Below, one piece after another: positions 25,657 through 35,233 of a stretch of 50,188 nucleotides of DNA. Below the pieces are notes generated by a model that saw nothing but the letters and a program-made list of their open reading frames with translations, made no database searches and was not told the DNA's origin. Both the position numbers and the translations under genes were made by a program. The stretch's first letter is position 1. Every line of letters starts with the position of its first letter. Source of the stretch: an uncultured Terriglobales bacterium (GTDB lineage Bacteria > Acidobacteriota > Terriglobia > Terriglobales > Acidobacteriaceae); assembly GCA_955652395.1 (NCBI GenBank), contig CATPBJ010000174.1:1-50188 (forward strand), given 5' to 3'.

Positions 25657-28600
25657 ATGCATTTGCGGAAATCAAGCAGTGTTCAGCGCACGCTTCTCCT
25701 CTTTGTCGGGGCTGCGCTTGTCACGGTCTCAGGTTGCCATTCGGCCCCCAGGCTGCCCGACAAAAATTCAAAAGCCTACGCGGATGTTGTTTCGGCGTTC
25801 TACGTTGGCCTGGCTGCGTTGCAGGTGGGCGATGATGTCCATGCCGAAAAAAAACTCTCGGAGGTGACGCAACGGGTCCCGACCGAGCCTGCGGGATGGG
25901 CCAACTGGGGAGTGCTCGCGCTGCGGCAAAGAAACTACGACACAGCGGCGCAGAGACTTGAACGGGCACGCGATCTGGCCCCGCAGAACGATCGCATCTA
26001 CGACCTCCTGGGAATTCTGGAAAGCCAGCGTGGGCATTCCGCGGAAGCGATTGCCGACTTGCGTAGAGCGGCGGCGCTGAATCCCCAAAACTTGCGGGCC
26101 ATCTACCGGCTGGCGGAAGAAATCGAAAGGCAAGGCGATGAAAACGGTGAGGCCGAAGTTCAGCAACTGTTGCAAAAGATCCTGGCCGCCCAACCGGACA
26201 ATCTGGCCGCGCTGCTCGAACTCAGCCGGCTGGCGGCGAAACGTGGAGATGCTGCCACGTTGAAATCGGCGCTGGCCCGAATCAGTGCGCGTGCATCAGA
26301 GTGGCCGTCAGAAGTGCAGCATCAACTTGCCGCAGTGCAGTCTGCCGCGGCTGGCGCGGACCTGCACCCGGCCGCAACGCAGACGACGTTTCTGCGTAAC
26401 GTGATGATGCGTGTGCCCGAATATCGTCAGAGCCTGACGGCGATAAAGGCGCCTCCCGGCGATGAAGCCGAGCCCTTCACTCACTTTCTGCGACTTGAGT
26501 CCCCGGTCTTCCGACCGGCGCCTGCAGACGCTGCGCTCACTTTCAATCCTCAACCGGTTCCTAATCTCGACCATAGGGGTCGGGGAAATGTCCACTGGAA
26601 TTGGATCGGGGCGATTCCGCTGGGCAGCACGGGGGCGCCGGCCGTCGCCGTAGCGAATGGTCGCGACGTGCGCTTGTCCACCGGCGCAACGATTCCCTTC
26701 CCCGGCGGGTCTTCCAACGCGCCGCCGCTGCCCGAGGGCATCGTCGCGGTCGATTTCAACTACGACTTCAAAACTGATCTGGTGCTGGCCGGCGCCGGCG
26801 GTGTACGCCTCATGCGACAGGACAGCCCTAGCGCATTCACGGATGTAACGGCACAGGCCAAACTCCCCCAATCGGTCGCCAATGCCCCCTACACCGGCTC
26901 GTGGGCGGTCGACATTGAAGCCGACGGCGATCTCGACCTCGTGCTCGGCGCAAAAGATGGCGTTCCGACGGTCTTAAGAAATAATGGAGACGGCACGTTT
27001 TTGCCCATTCATCCCTTTGCCGGAATCTCAGGCGTCAGCGGTTTTGCTTGGGCTGATCTGGACAGTGATGGCAATCCCGATGCCGCCATTATCGACGGCG
27101 CAGGCCGGCTTCATGTATTCATGAACCTGCGGCAAGGACAATTCCACGAGCGCCCGCTGCCGGCCGGTTTGTCTTCGGTCAAAGCCGTGGCTGTGGCGGA
27201 CGCTAACAATGACGGGATTCTCGATCTTGTCGTGGTGCAGGCGGACGGCACCATCATCCGCATTTCGGACAAGAATGAAGGACAAAGCTGGGAGACTGCC
27301 GAGATTGCCCGGGTCCCTAATGCAAGCAGTTATCTTGCGGGCGAGGTGCGTTTGCACGTCGCTGATTTGGACAACAATGGAGCACTCGACTTGTTTCTCT
27401 CTCCTACTACGCCAACTGCGGGCGGCAACACCGCTGGTGCGATGATCTGGCTTGGCGATGCCAATGGCAGCTTCACGCTGCTGACTCATCCGGAGGGACC
27501 GGCGTTGGTCTTTGACGCCGCGAACACGGGCAATGATGGCCATCTCGATCTTCTGGGTCTCTCCGCGGATGGACAACCGGTGCAAGGAATCAATCAGAGC
27601 CCGAAGAATTATCACTGGCAAGTTGTGCGGCCCCATGCGGTCCAAGCTGTCGGCGATCAGCGGATTAATCCCTTCGGTGTTGGCGGAGAAATCGAAATCC
27701 GCTCCGGCCTTCTGGTACAAAAGCAGCCGATCACAGGGCCGCAACTTCATTTCGGTTTGGGAGAGCAGACTCAAGCCGAGGTGGTGAGGGTCATCTGGCC
27801 CAATGGCACGGTGCGCGCGGAGTTTGGCGTGAAGGCTGACCAGGAAGTCGTGACGGAGCAGCGATTAAAGGCCTCCTGCCCCTTCCTCTTCGCTTACAAC
27901 GGAAAGCAGATGGAGTTTGTCAAAGATGCGGTTCCCTGGGGCTCTGCGATCGGCTTGCGCATTAACACGCTTGGCTCGGCGCAGATCGCGGCCACAGGGG
28001 AGTGGTACAAGATCGGGCGGAACCAGTTGGTGCCTCACGATGGCTTCTACGACGTCCGTGTCACGGCGGAATTGTGGGAGGTTTATTACTACGACTACCT
28101 AGCGCTCATGACAGTTGACCATCCCGCGGGCACGGAAGTTTTTGTCGATGAGCGCTTCGTGATTCCGCCGGCAAAACTTGGCATCACCACGGTGGCCACG
28201 CCGCACAATATCGCGCGTGCCGTCGACGACACTGGTCAGGATGTTACCGACCTGGTCAGCACGCTCGACGGAAAAGCCGTCAGCAGTTTCGGCCGCGGCC
28301 AGTTCCAGGGCGTCACGCGCGATCACTACCTTGAGCTGGACCTCGGCGATGACGCGCCGAAAAACGGCACGCTTTATCTGATCGCCCAGGGGTCGATCCA
28401 CGACACCGAGTCATCGGTAAACGTAGCTATCACCCAGGGCAGTCGCTGGCGCGCTCATGGCTTGAGCATCGAAGTGCCTGACGGCCGTGGCGGCTGGATC
28501 ACAGCGCAGGACAACCTGGGCTTTCCGGCCGGTCGCAAGAAGACGATCCTGTTCAAGCTGAGCCATGTCTTTCGCCCCGGAACGCCACGCAAGGTGCGAC

Positions 28601-29181
28601 TGCGCACGAATCTGGAGATTTACTGGGACGCCATCCACTGGGCGCAGGGCGCGCCGGATGCTCCACTGAAGGAAACGACTCTCGATCCGGCAGTGGCCGA
28701 TCTGCATTACCGCGGCTATTCGGTGATGCACATGCCGGTGGGCGCGGGCGCGCCGGAAGTTCCGGACTACAACCAGATCGAAGGAACCAAACAACATTGG
28801 CGTGACCTAATCGGTTACTACACGCGCTACGGGGACATTCGCGAACTCCTGAACAAAATTGATGACCGCTACGTCATCGTGAATTCAGGTGACGAAATGT
28901 CGCTGCGCTTTCCCGAGCAGCCACCGCCGCCTGCAGGTTGGGTGCGTGATTTCGTCATCAAGGGCGACGGCTGGATCAAGGATGGAGATTTCAATTCAAC
29001 TTTCTCCAAGACCGTACTGCCTTTGCCGTATCACGCCAAGAACGAATACACGACCCGTCCGGGCGCACTCGAGGACGAGTGGGTCTACCGCCAGCATCCC
29101 GAGGACTGGCAGAACTATCACACGCGTTACGTGACTCCTCAGGTCTTCCAGAACGCATTGCGGAGCGAATTGACCAAATGA
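25657..29181 (+). CDS. Large TPR-CRTAC1 lipoprotein (FG-GAP repeats plus ASPIC/UnbV)
   Basis: This 1174-residue lipoprotein (lipobox VSGC, Cys about residue 27) is probably anchored in the periplasm or outer membrane. TPR repeats fill about residues 40-225. FG-GAP/VCBS propeller blades with D-x-D-x-D-G calcium loops follow (ADLDSDGNPDAAI, ADANNDGILDLVV, ADLDNNGALDLFL), then an ASPIC/UnbV domain (VGGEIEIRSG...LHFGLGEQ, about 675-750). A ~400-residue C-terminal beta-rich domain is not one I can name. The next gene starts inside its stop codon (ATGA), so translation is coupled. Combining TPR and CRTAC1 modules in one chain fits a large assembly or docking subunit. Confidence 0.88.
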   Translation: MHLRKSSSVQRTLLLFVGAALVTVSGCHSAPRLPDKNSKAYADVVSAFYVGLAALQVGDDVHAEKKLSEVTQRVPTEPAGWANWGVLALRQRNYDTAAQRLERARDLAPQNDRIYDLLGILESQRGHSAEAIADLRRAAALNPQNLRAIYRLAEEIERQGDENGEAEVQQLLQKILAAQPDNLAALLELSRLAAKRGDAATLKSALARISARASEWPSEVQHQLAAVQSAAAGADLHPAATQTTFLRNVMMRVPEYRQSLTAIKAPPGDEAEPFTHFLRLESPVFRPAPADAALTFNPQPVPNLDHRGRGNVHWNWIGAIPLGSTGAPAVAVANGRDVRLSTGATIPFPGGSSNAPPLPEGIVAVDFNYDFKTDLVLAGAGGVRLMRQDSPSAFTDVTAQAKLPQSVANAPYTGSWAVDIEADGDLDLVLGAKDGVPTVLRNNGDGTFLPIHPFAGISGVSGFAWADLDSDGNPDAAIIDGAGRLHVFMNLRQGQFHERPLPAGLSSVKAVAVADANNDGILDLVVVQADGTIIRISDKNEGQSWETAEIARVPNASSYLAGEVRLHVADLDNNGALDLFLSPTTPTAGGNTAGAMIWLGDANGSFTLLTHPEGPALVFDAANTGNDGHLDLLGLSADGQPVQGINQSPKNYHWQVVRPHAVQAVGDQRINPFGVGGEIEIRSGLLVQKQPITGPQLHFGLGEQTQAEVVRVIWPNGTVRAEFGVKADQEVVTEQRLKASCPFLFAYNGKQMEFVKDAVPWGSAIGLRINTLGSAQIAATGEWYKIGRNQLVPHDGFYDVRVTAELWEVYYYDYLALMTVDHPAGTEVFVDERFVIPPAKLGITTVATPHNIARAVDDTGQDVTDLVSTLDGKAVSSFGRGQFQGVTRDHYLELDLGDDAPKNGTLYLIAQGSIHDTESSVNVAITQGSRWRAHGLSIEVPDGRGGWITAQDNLGFPAGRKKTILFKLSHVFRPGTPRKVRLRTNLEIYWDAIHWAQGAPDAPLKETTLDPAVADLHYRGYSVMHMPVGAGAPEVPDYNQIEGTKQHWRDLIGYYTRYGDIRELLNKIDDRYVIVNSGDEMSLRFPEQPPPPAGWVRDFVIKGDGWIKDGDFNSTFSKTVLPLPYHAKNEYTTRPGALEDEWVYRQHPEDWQNYHTRYVTPQVFQNALRSELTK

Positions 29182-30974
29182 CCGGCAACCGCGCTGCAAG
29201 GGCCATTCTCGGTATCGTATTCATCGCGCTATTGACCGCTCCCCTTGTGCTCAAGCGGCTGTCAGCGCGGCGCACCGCCGAGAGATCGAGCGCCGACGCG
29301 AAAACCGCGCTGGCGCGGCACGGCTTCTACCTGCAGGAAGTCTCTCAAGCTGCGGGCATTCATTTTGTTCATGAGGCCCCGGTGCTCGATCCCAAACTCA
29401 ATCCCATCATGCCGGAAGTCGCTTCGATGGGCGCGTCGGTGTCAATCGTCGACTTCGATCGCGACGGCTGGTCAGACATCTATGTGGTGAACAGCGCCAT
29501 CGGCAGCAAGAATGCCTTGTATCGCAACCAGGGCGATGGCACATTCAAAGACGTGGCCGGCGAATTCGGCATTGCGGATGTCAATCGGCCGGGCACCGGA
29601 GTCTCCACGGGCGCGGTCTGGGGCGACTACGACAACGACGGCTACGAAGATCTCTTCCTCATCAAGTGGGGACGCCCGGAGCTTTATCACAATGACCAGG
29701 GGCACGGTTTCACTCGCGTGAGCGAGCAAGCTGGCCTGCCTCCCTGGATCAATGCCAACACCGCCATCTGGTTTGATTACAACGGCGATGGTCTACTGGA
29801 CCTTTTTGTGGGCGGCTACTATGCCGAGGACATCGACCTCTGGCATCTCACCACCACGCGGATCATGCCGGAAAGTTTTGAATATGCCAAGAATGGCGGG
29901 CGAAAATATTTGTTTCACAATCTGGGCCACGGAAAGTTTGAAGAAGTCGCCGAGAAGGTTGGCATCAATAGTCGGCGCTGGGCGCTGGCCGCGGCGGCAG
30001 CCGATCTGCGCGCCACCGGGCATCCCGATCTGTTCATTGCCAACGACTACGGCGTTTCTGAACTTTATTTCAACGACGGAAAGCGATTTCGCGAAGTGGG
30101 TCAGCAAACCGGCGTGGGCTTTGCCCCGAAGAGCGGAATGAACGCTGCGTTTGGCGACATCCTGAACCAGGGTCGATACGCCGTTTACGTTTCAAACATT
30201 TCTGAGGATGGCATTCTCATCCAGGGAAATAACCTGTGGGTCCCGAAGCAAGGAACCGCCGGTGACGCCATGACGTTCGAGAACCTGGCGCGGGACTTCG
30301 GGGTCGAACTCGGTGGATGGAGTTTCGGTGCACAGTTCGGAGACTTGAATAATGACGGGACTCTCGACCTCTACCTGACCAATGGTTATATCTCCCTGGA
30401 CCGGAACCGAAGCTACTGGTATGACTTTTCCAAAGTCGCCGGCGGCAATAGCACGATCATTGGCGATGCCAAGAACTGGCCGGCATTTGAAGGCCGCAGC
30501 TTGTCGGGCTATCAATCCAAGCGGCTCTGGTTGAACGACGGCGCCGGCAAATTTGTGGATGTGGCACAGGCGGTTGGGGTCAGAGACACTTATGACGGTC
30601 GAGCGATCGCGCTGGCAGACTTGTGGAATCGTGGCGTGCTCGACGTTATGGTGGCCAATCAAAAAGGTCCGCTCCTGGTCTACAAGAACACGGTGACGCC
30701 AGAAAATGAATGGATCGAATTCGAGCTGGAAGGAACCGTAAGCAACCGCAGTGCGATTGGCGCCCGGGTCACGTTGTTCTGGAACGGCCAGCAGCAGGCG
30801 CAGGAAGTTTCAGGAGGCTGCGGTTTCGCTGCGCAGAATCAACGACGGCTGCATTTTGGCCTAGGAAAATATCCGCAAGTGGAAAAAGCAGTAATCCGCT
30901 GGCCGTCCGGCAAGCTTCAGACCATCGACAAGCCTGCTGCCGGCCAGTTGCATAAAATCAAGGAGCCCGCATGA
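29178..30974 (+). CDS. CRTAC1 family protein (FG-GAP plus ASPIC/UnbV)
   Basis: This 598-residue protein has one N-terminal membrane segment (ARAILGIVFIALLTAPLVL), then FG-GAP blades with calcium-type loops (VDFDRDGWSDIYV, GDYDNDGYEDLFL, FDYNGDGLLDLFV, GDLNNDGTLDLYL). It ends with an ASPIC/UnbV domain (IGARVTLFWNGQQQAQEVSGG, FGLGKYPQVEKAVIRWPSG). It is exported and probably structural or ligand-binding. ATG 29178 overlaps the stop of the preceding CRTAC1 gene, and its own stop overlaps the RnfD-like start (30971-30974), so the three are made as a coupled set. Confidence 0.9.
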   Translation: MTGNRAARAILGIVFIALLTAPLVLKRLSARRTAERSSADAKTALARHGFYLQEVSQAAGIHFVHEAPVLDPKLNPIMPEVASMGASVSIVDFDRDGWSDIYVVNSAIGSKNALYRNQGDGTFKDVAGEFGIADVNRPGTGVSTGAVWGDYDNDGYEDLFLIKWGRPELYHNDQGHGFTRVSEQAGLPPWINANTAIWFDYNGDGLLDLFVGGYYAEDIDLWHLTTTRIMPESFEYAKNGGRKYLFHNLGHGKFEEVAEKVGINSRRWALAAAAADLRATGHPDLFIANDYGVSELYFNDGKRFREVGQQTGVGFAPKSGMNAAFGDILNQGRYAVYVSNISEDGILIQGNNLWVPKQGTAGDAMTFENLARDFGVELGGWSFGAQFGDLNNDGTLDLYLTNGYISLDRNRSYWYDFSKVAGGNSTIIGDAKNWPAFEGRSLSGYQSKRLWLNDGAGKFVDVAQAVGVRDTYDGRAIALADLWNRGVLDVMVANQKGPLLVYKNTVTPENEWIEFELEGTVSNRSAIGARVTLFWNGQQQAQEVSGGCGFAAQNQRRLHFGLGKYPQVEKAVIRWPSGKLQTIDKPAAGQLHKIKEPA

Positions 30975-31831
30975 GCCAGCAGATGACTGCGCCCCTGACG
31001 CCGCCACCGTCCGCACCTGCTCGGTGGAAGCAACTGATCAGGCTTGACAATCGTTACATCGCTCCGATTTTCATTACCTGCATCCTGCTGGTGGGGCACC
31101 TGTCGTTCGGTATTCTTGAAAGCTACCAGAGGACTTTGCTGGCGATTGCCGTAAGCATCGTGACTGAGCTGGCCCTGGGCGGTATTTTCTTTCACAAGTG
31201 GGTGCATCCGGCAAGCGCTTACATCACCGGCATCAGCGTTGGGATTCTGGTGCGCTCCCCCGCATTCTGGCCCTACGCCCTGTGTGCTGCAATTTCCGTC
31301 ATGTCCAAATATGTGTTGCGCATTAAAGGGCGGCATATTTGGAACCCATCGAATTTCGGCATCTCGGCGATGCTTTTCCTCGTCCCTGAAACGGTGGCCA
31401 GTCTGAGCATTCAGTGGGGCAACTATCTCTTGCCTATGCTCGTCATCTGGGTACTGGGATCGGTGATCATCTGGCGCCTCCGGCGCTTTCATATCACCTT
31501 CACATATGTGGTCTCTTTCATGGTTTTCGCCTTTCTGCGAAGCTGGCTCATAGGAAGCCCCTGGCAGTCAGAGATTGCGCCGATCACCGGACCGATGTAC
31601 CAGCTTTTTATTTTCTTCATGATCACCGACCCGAAAACCACGGTGCGATCGAAGAGGGGACAATGCGTGGTCGTATTTCTGGTCGCGTTGGTTGAAATGA
31701 TCATGCGGATGTACCAGATCGTTTACGCGCCTTTCTATGCGCTGTTCATCGTGGGACCCACCGCGATGCTGATCGAAATTTGGCTAGATTCGCGCCGTGC
31801 CAGTTCCGAAAAACTAGCTGTGGCCCGCTGA
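30971..31831 (+). CDS. RnfD/NqrB-like membrane protein
   Basis: This 286-residue protein has about eight transmembrane segments and keeps two family landmarks of RnfD/NqrB: HIWNPSNFGISAMLF (compare NIFNPAMVG) and FFMITDPKTTVRSKRG (compare FMATDPVTSP-x-T). RnfD/NqrB subunits carry flavin and belong to ion-pumping redox complexes. I do not see the S/D-G-A-T motif that bears covalent FMN, and no other Rnf or Nqr gene is present. The N-terminus is shorter than in typical RnfD. It is translationally coupled to the upstream CRTAC1 gene and followed 41 bp later by another. A role as membrane electron carrier for the CRTAC1 proteins is an inference. Confidence 0.82.
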   Translation: MSQQMTAPLTPPPSAPARWKQLIRLDNRYIAPIFITCILLVGHLSFGILESYQRTLLAIAVSIVTELALGGIFFHKWVHPASAYITGISVGILVRSPAFWPYALCAAISVMSKYVLRIKGRHIWNPSNFGISAMLFLVPETVASLSIQWGNYLLPMLVIWVLGSVIIWRLRRFHITFTYVVSFMVFAFLRSWLIGSPWQSEIAPITGPMYQLFIFFMITDPKTTVRSKRGQCVVVFLVALVEMIMRMYQIVYAPFYALFIVGPTAMLIEIWLDSRRASSEKLAVAR

Positions 31832-31872
31832 TCCTTCGAAGTCCCTTTTGCGAAAAGGAAACTGAACCGCTG

Positions 31873-33744
31873 ATGCCGAGAATCTGGGTCACTTGTTGTT
31901 TAGTGCTGGTTGCCTTCCTGGTCTTGGCTGGTTGCAAGCAGCAAGCTTCGAGCCCGCAGGAAACTCCTTCGCCGCAGCCCGCCGCCAGTTCCCCGACACT
32001 GGCGCCAGTTTCGGTTCCGGTATCAACGCCGCTCCCACCGGCTTCGAGTGTGGCACCCGCACGGCCTGCGGGATCGATCGAATTCACCGATGTGACTGCC
32101 CAGGCCGGCATCCACTTCAAGCACAACACCGGCGCATTTGGGAAAAAGTACTTGCCGGAAACCATGGGCAGCGGGGCCTGCTTTCTCGACTATGACAATG
32201 ACGGCTGGCAGGACATCCTGCTGATCAACTCCATGGACTGGCCGGGCCATCAAACTGTGAAGTCGTTCCCAGCGCTCTATCACAACAACCAGAATGGAAC
32301 ATTCACGGAGGTAACCAACCAGGCGGGACTGGCGCTGGAGATCTACGGGCAGGGCTGCGCCGTCGGTGACTATGACAATGATGGCAACGTCGACATCTAC
32401 ATCACTGCGGTCGGGTCGAACCATCTTTTTCGCAATCTGGGCAACGGCAAGTTCACGGACGTGACCGCGAAAGCAGGCGTGGCCGACCCAGGATTCTCCA
32501 GCAGCGCGCTGTGGTTTGACTATGACAACGACGGGAAGCTCGACCTGTTCGTCGCCCACTACATCGAATGGTCGATCGAGAGCGACCAATACTGCTCTCT
32601 CGACAGCAAAAACAAATCATACTGCACGCCGCAAAGGTACAAAGGCCAAAGCGCAACGCTCTTTCACAACAACGGGAACGGGACGTTTGAGAACGTGACG
32701 CGGCACGCCGGTCTTTACGATCCCACCAGCAAGTCGCTCGGCGTTGCCATGTTGGACTATGACAACGATGGCTGGATGGACCTCTTCGTCTCGAACGATA
32801 CCGAGCCCAACAAGCTCTATCACAACAACCACGACGGTACTTTCACCGACGTTGCCGTCGCCGCCGGCATTGCCTATGGCGAAGCGGGCACGGTGCGCGC
32901 GGGCATGGGGACTGACGCCGCAGACTACGACAATTCCGGTTGGCAGAGTCTGGTCATCGGCAATTTCACCAACGAAGGCATGGCGCTTTATCACAGCGAT
33001 GGATCTGGCCTGTTTACCGACGAAGCGCCCGTTACCGGTATCGCCAGGATCTCGACCAAGTCGCTGACCTTCGGCACATTCTTTTTCGACTACAATCTAG
33101 ACGGCCTGCCCGATATTCTCGCCATCAACGGCCACGTTTCCGACGACGTTAGCGTAGTGCAGCCCAACGTCAAGTACGCTCAGCCGCCGCATCTGTTCCG
33201 CAACCTGGGCAAAAAGAGGTTCGACGAAGTGACCACAAAACTTGGATCTGCATTGCCACGGCCCATCGTGGGCCGGGGTGCGGCGTATGGCGATTTCGAC
33301 AATGATGGCGACCTTGATCTACTTATTACCGCCAACGGTGGTTGGGCAAGATTGCTGCGCAACGACAATGGCAACCAGAACGACATGTTGCGAGTGAAAA
33401 CTGTAGGCACGCGCTCGAATCGTGACGGCATCGGCGCCAAGGTAACAGTGAACACCAGCAAGGGCACGCGGCTCTTTGGCATGGTTAAAACCGGTTCCAG
33501 CTATTTGTCCCAGAGCGAGCTGCCGCTGACTTTCGGTTTGGGCAAACCGGAGGCGGGCAAAACGGTTAGCCTGACCATCGTATGGCCAAGCGGCCAGAAG
33601 GACTTCGTACTGAACGTCGGGCCCAATCAATTCATCACAGTCCGAGAAGGAAAGGGCATCGTCTCGGCCCGGCCGATTGTCTTTGTTAAGGCTGCCGCGG
33701 AAAGTTCGCCGCACCTGCCTACCGCGCAGCCTCCCGCTCACTGA
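31873..33744 (+). CDS. CRTAC1 family lipoprotein (FG-GAP plus ASPIC/UnbV)
   Basis: This 623-residue lipoprotein (lipobox LAGC, Cys about residue 19) is followed by a Pro/Ser-rich linker to about residue 65. At least six calcium-loop blades follow (DYDNDGWQDILL, DYDNDGNVDIYI, DYDNDGKLDLFV, DYDNDGWMDLFV, DYNLDGLPDILA, DFDNDGDLDLLI). The ASPIC/UnbV domain (IGAKVTVNTSKGTRLFGMVKTG, FGLGKPEAGKTVSLTIVWPSG) closes the chain. ATG 31873 gives the lipoprotein signal. It is the third CRTAC1 protein in 8 kb and the last gene of the redox-like locus. Confidence 0.9.
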   Translation: MPRIWVTCCLVLVAFLVLAGCKQQASSPQETPSPQPAASSPTLAPVSVPVSTPLPPASSVAPARPAGSIEFTDVTAQAGIHFKHNTGAFGKKYLPETMGSGACFLDYDNDGWQDILLINSMDWPGHQTVKSFPALYHNNQNGTFTEVTNQAGLALEIYGQGCAVGDYDNDGNVDIYITAVGSNHLFRNLGNGKFTDVTAKAGVADPGFSSSALWFDYDNDGKLDLFVAHYIEWSIESDQYCSLDSKNKSYCTPQRYKGQSATLFHNNGNGTFENVTRHAGLYDPTSKSLGVAMLDYDNDGWMDLFVSNDTEPNKLYHNNHDGTFTDVAVAAGIAYGEAGTVRAGMGTDAADYDNSGWQSLVIGNFTNEGMALYHSDGSGLFTDEAPVTGIARISTKSLTFGTFFFDYNLDGLPDILAINGHVSDDVSVVQPNVKYAQPPHLFRNLGKKRFDEVTTKLGSALPRPIVGRGAAYGDFDNDGDLDLLITANGGWARLLRNDNGNQNDMLRVKTVGTRSNRDGIGAKVTVNTSKGTRLFGMVKTGSSYLSQSELPLTFGLGKPEAGKTVSLTIVWPSGQKDFVLNVGPNQFITVREGKGIVSARPIVFVKAAAESSPHLPTAQPPAH

Positions 33745-33805
33745 GACGCCCTATCGCCCTTTCCGTTTTTGCCTCCCGGTTCGATGTTATCTTTGTGGCA
33801 TCTTC

Positions 33806-35233
33806 ATGGACACTCTCAAGCAGCTTTTTGAGCACCATTTCCACAGGCCGGCTGAGCAGCTAACGCCGCTACAGGGGCAGCTGGGTGGTTCGGGCCGAAA
33901 GATCATCCGGCTCAGCGGCGGACAACTCAGCGCCATCGGGATTCTATACGACGTACGTGAAGAGAACGTCGCTTTCATCGAATTTTCCCGGCATTTTCGC
34001 CGCCATGGTCTACCAGTGCCTGAAATCTATGGCGAAGAGTTGGGCCAGGGCGCATATCTCGAAGAGGACCTGGGCGGCACTACGCTTTTTGAGTTTCTCT
34101 CGAAAAATCGCACGGCGGAGAATATTGCTCCACAGGCGGTCGAGGCCTATCGCAAAGTCATCGCCGTGTTGCCCCGGTTTCAGGTGGAAGCCGGCCGCGA
34201 TTTGAACTACGAGGTGTGTTATCCGCGCGCTAGTTTCGATCATCAGTCCATCGCCTGGGACTTGAATTACTTCAAGTATTACTTCCTTCGGCTGGCCGGT
34301 ATTCCCTTCAATGAACAAGCGCTGGAAGACGATTTCGACCGCTTGACGAAATTCCTGTTGAGCGCCGGACACGACTACTTTCTCTACCGCGATTTCCAAT
34401 CTCGCAACATCATGTGGCGCGACGGACAGCCATTCTTTCTGGATTACCAGGGCGGCCGCAAAGGGGCGTTGCAGTACGACGTGGCTTCGCTCCTGTACGA
34501 CGCCAAGGCCGACTTGACGCCGGAGCTGCGCCTGAAGTTGCTCGATCACTATCTCGACACGCTTGCCGGTTTCGTGAAGCTCGATCGCGACGCATTCATG
34601 CAGTATTACTACGCCTACGTCTACGTCCGCATCATGCAGGCGCTGGGAGCATATGGCTTTCGCGGTTTTTATGAGCGCAAGGCTCATTTTCTTCAGAGCG
34701 TTCCCTACGCACTGAAGAACTTGCGCTGGCTGCTGCATAACGTCACTCTGCCCATCGGCCTGCCCACGCTGATGGAGGCGTTCAACAGCATGCTGGGATC
34801 GGAGAAACTGCAGAACCTGGCCTCCGACGCCGAGAGCCTCGTGGTTAGGATTTTCAGTTTTTCATTTCATCGGGGCTGGCCAAAGGACGAGACAGGGAAC
34901 GGCGGCGGATTTGTCTTCGACGGCCGCAGCCTTCCCAATCCCGGCCGCGAAGAGCGCTTCAAAGCCCTCTCCGGCAGGGACGCGCCGGTGATCGATTATC
35001 TCAACCAACAGGAGAGCGTGCACCAGTTTCTCGCTGGCGTGCTGTCGCTGGTGGATGCCAGCGTGAGCGAGTATCAGCGGCGCGGCTTCAAGAACCTGAT
35101 GGTGTCGTTCGGCTGCACCGGCGGGCAGCATCGCTCGGTCTATCTGGCAGAGCAACTGGCAAAGCGCTTGCGCGGCCGAAATGGAGTCGAGGTGGTGGTG
35201 CGGCATCGCGAACTGGAGACGCTCGGCCAATGA
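33806..35233 (+). CDS. Sugar kinase-like (AmgK/APH) domain fused to RapZ C-terminal domain
   Basis: This 475-residue cytoplasmic protein joins two modules. Residues ~1-340 form an aminoglycoside-phosphotransferase fold like AmgK, which phosphorylates MurNAc/GlcNAc at C1. The catalytic loop is YRDFQSRNIM (Asp196) and the metal-binding Asp213 lies in FLDYQGGRKGALQYDVASLL. The usual His of H-x-D is Tyr here. Residues ~370-475 match the RapZ C-terminal domain (FDGRSLPNPGREERF at 372, VSFGCTGGQHRSVYLAEQL at 433), which in E. coli binds glucosamine-6-phosphate and small RNA. No RapZ kinase-like N-terminus is present. The next gene is MurU-like and overlaps by 4 bp, so the pair fits cell wall sugar recycling. 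Confidence 0.9.
   Translation: MDTLKQLFEHHFHRPAEQLTPLQGQLGGSGRKIIRLSGGQLSAIGILYDVREENVAFIEFSRHFRRHGLPVPEIYGEELGQGAYLEEDLGGTTLFEFLSKNRTAENIAPQAVEAYRKVIAVLPRFQVEAGRDLNYEVCYPRASFDHQSIAWDLNYFKYYFLRLAGIPFNEQALEDDFDRLTKFLLSAGHDYFLYRDFQSRNIMWRDGQPFFLDYQGGRKGALQYDVASLLYDAKADLTPELRLKLLDHYLDTLAGFVKLDRDAFMQYYYAYVYVRIMQALGAYGFRGFYERKAHFLQSVPYALKNLRWLLHNVTLPIGLPTLMEAFNSMLGSEKLQNLASDAESLVVRIFSFSFHRGWPKDETGNGGGFVFDGRSLPNPGREERFKALSGRDAPVIDYLNQQESVHQFLAGVLSLVDASVSEYQRRGFKNLMVSFGCTGGQHRSVYLAEQLAKRLRGRNGVEVVVRHRELETLGQ

Noticed and set aside
26000..33744. Regularly spaced GACTATGACAATGACGG-like repeats, considered as a CRISPR or tandem repeat.
   Set aside because: They encode the D-x-D-x-D-G calcium loops of CRTAC1 propellers and vary as coding sequence does. 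No CRISPR array is present in the window.
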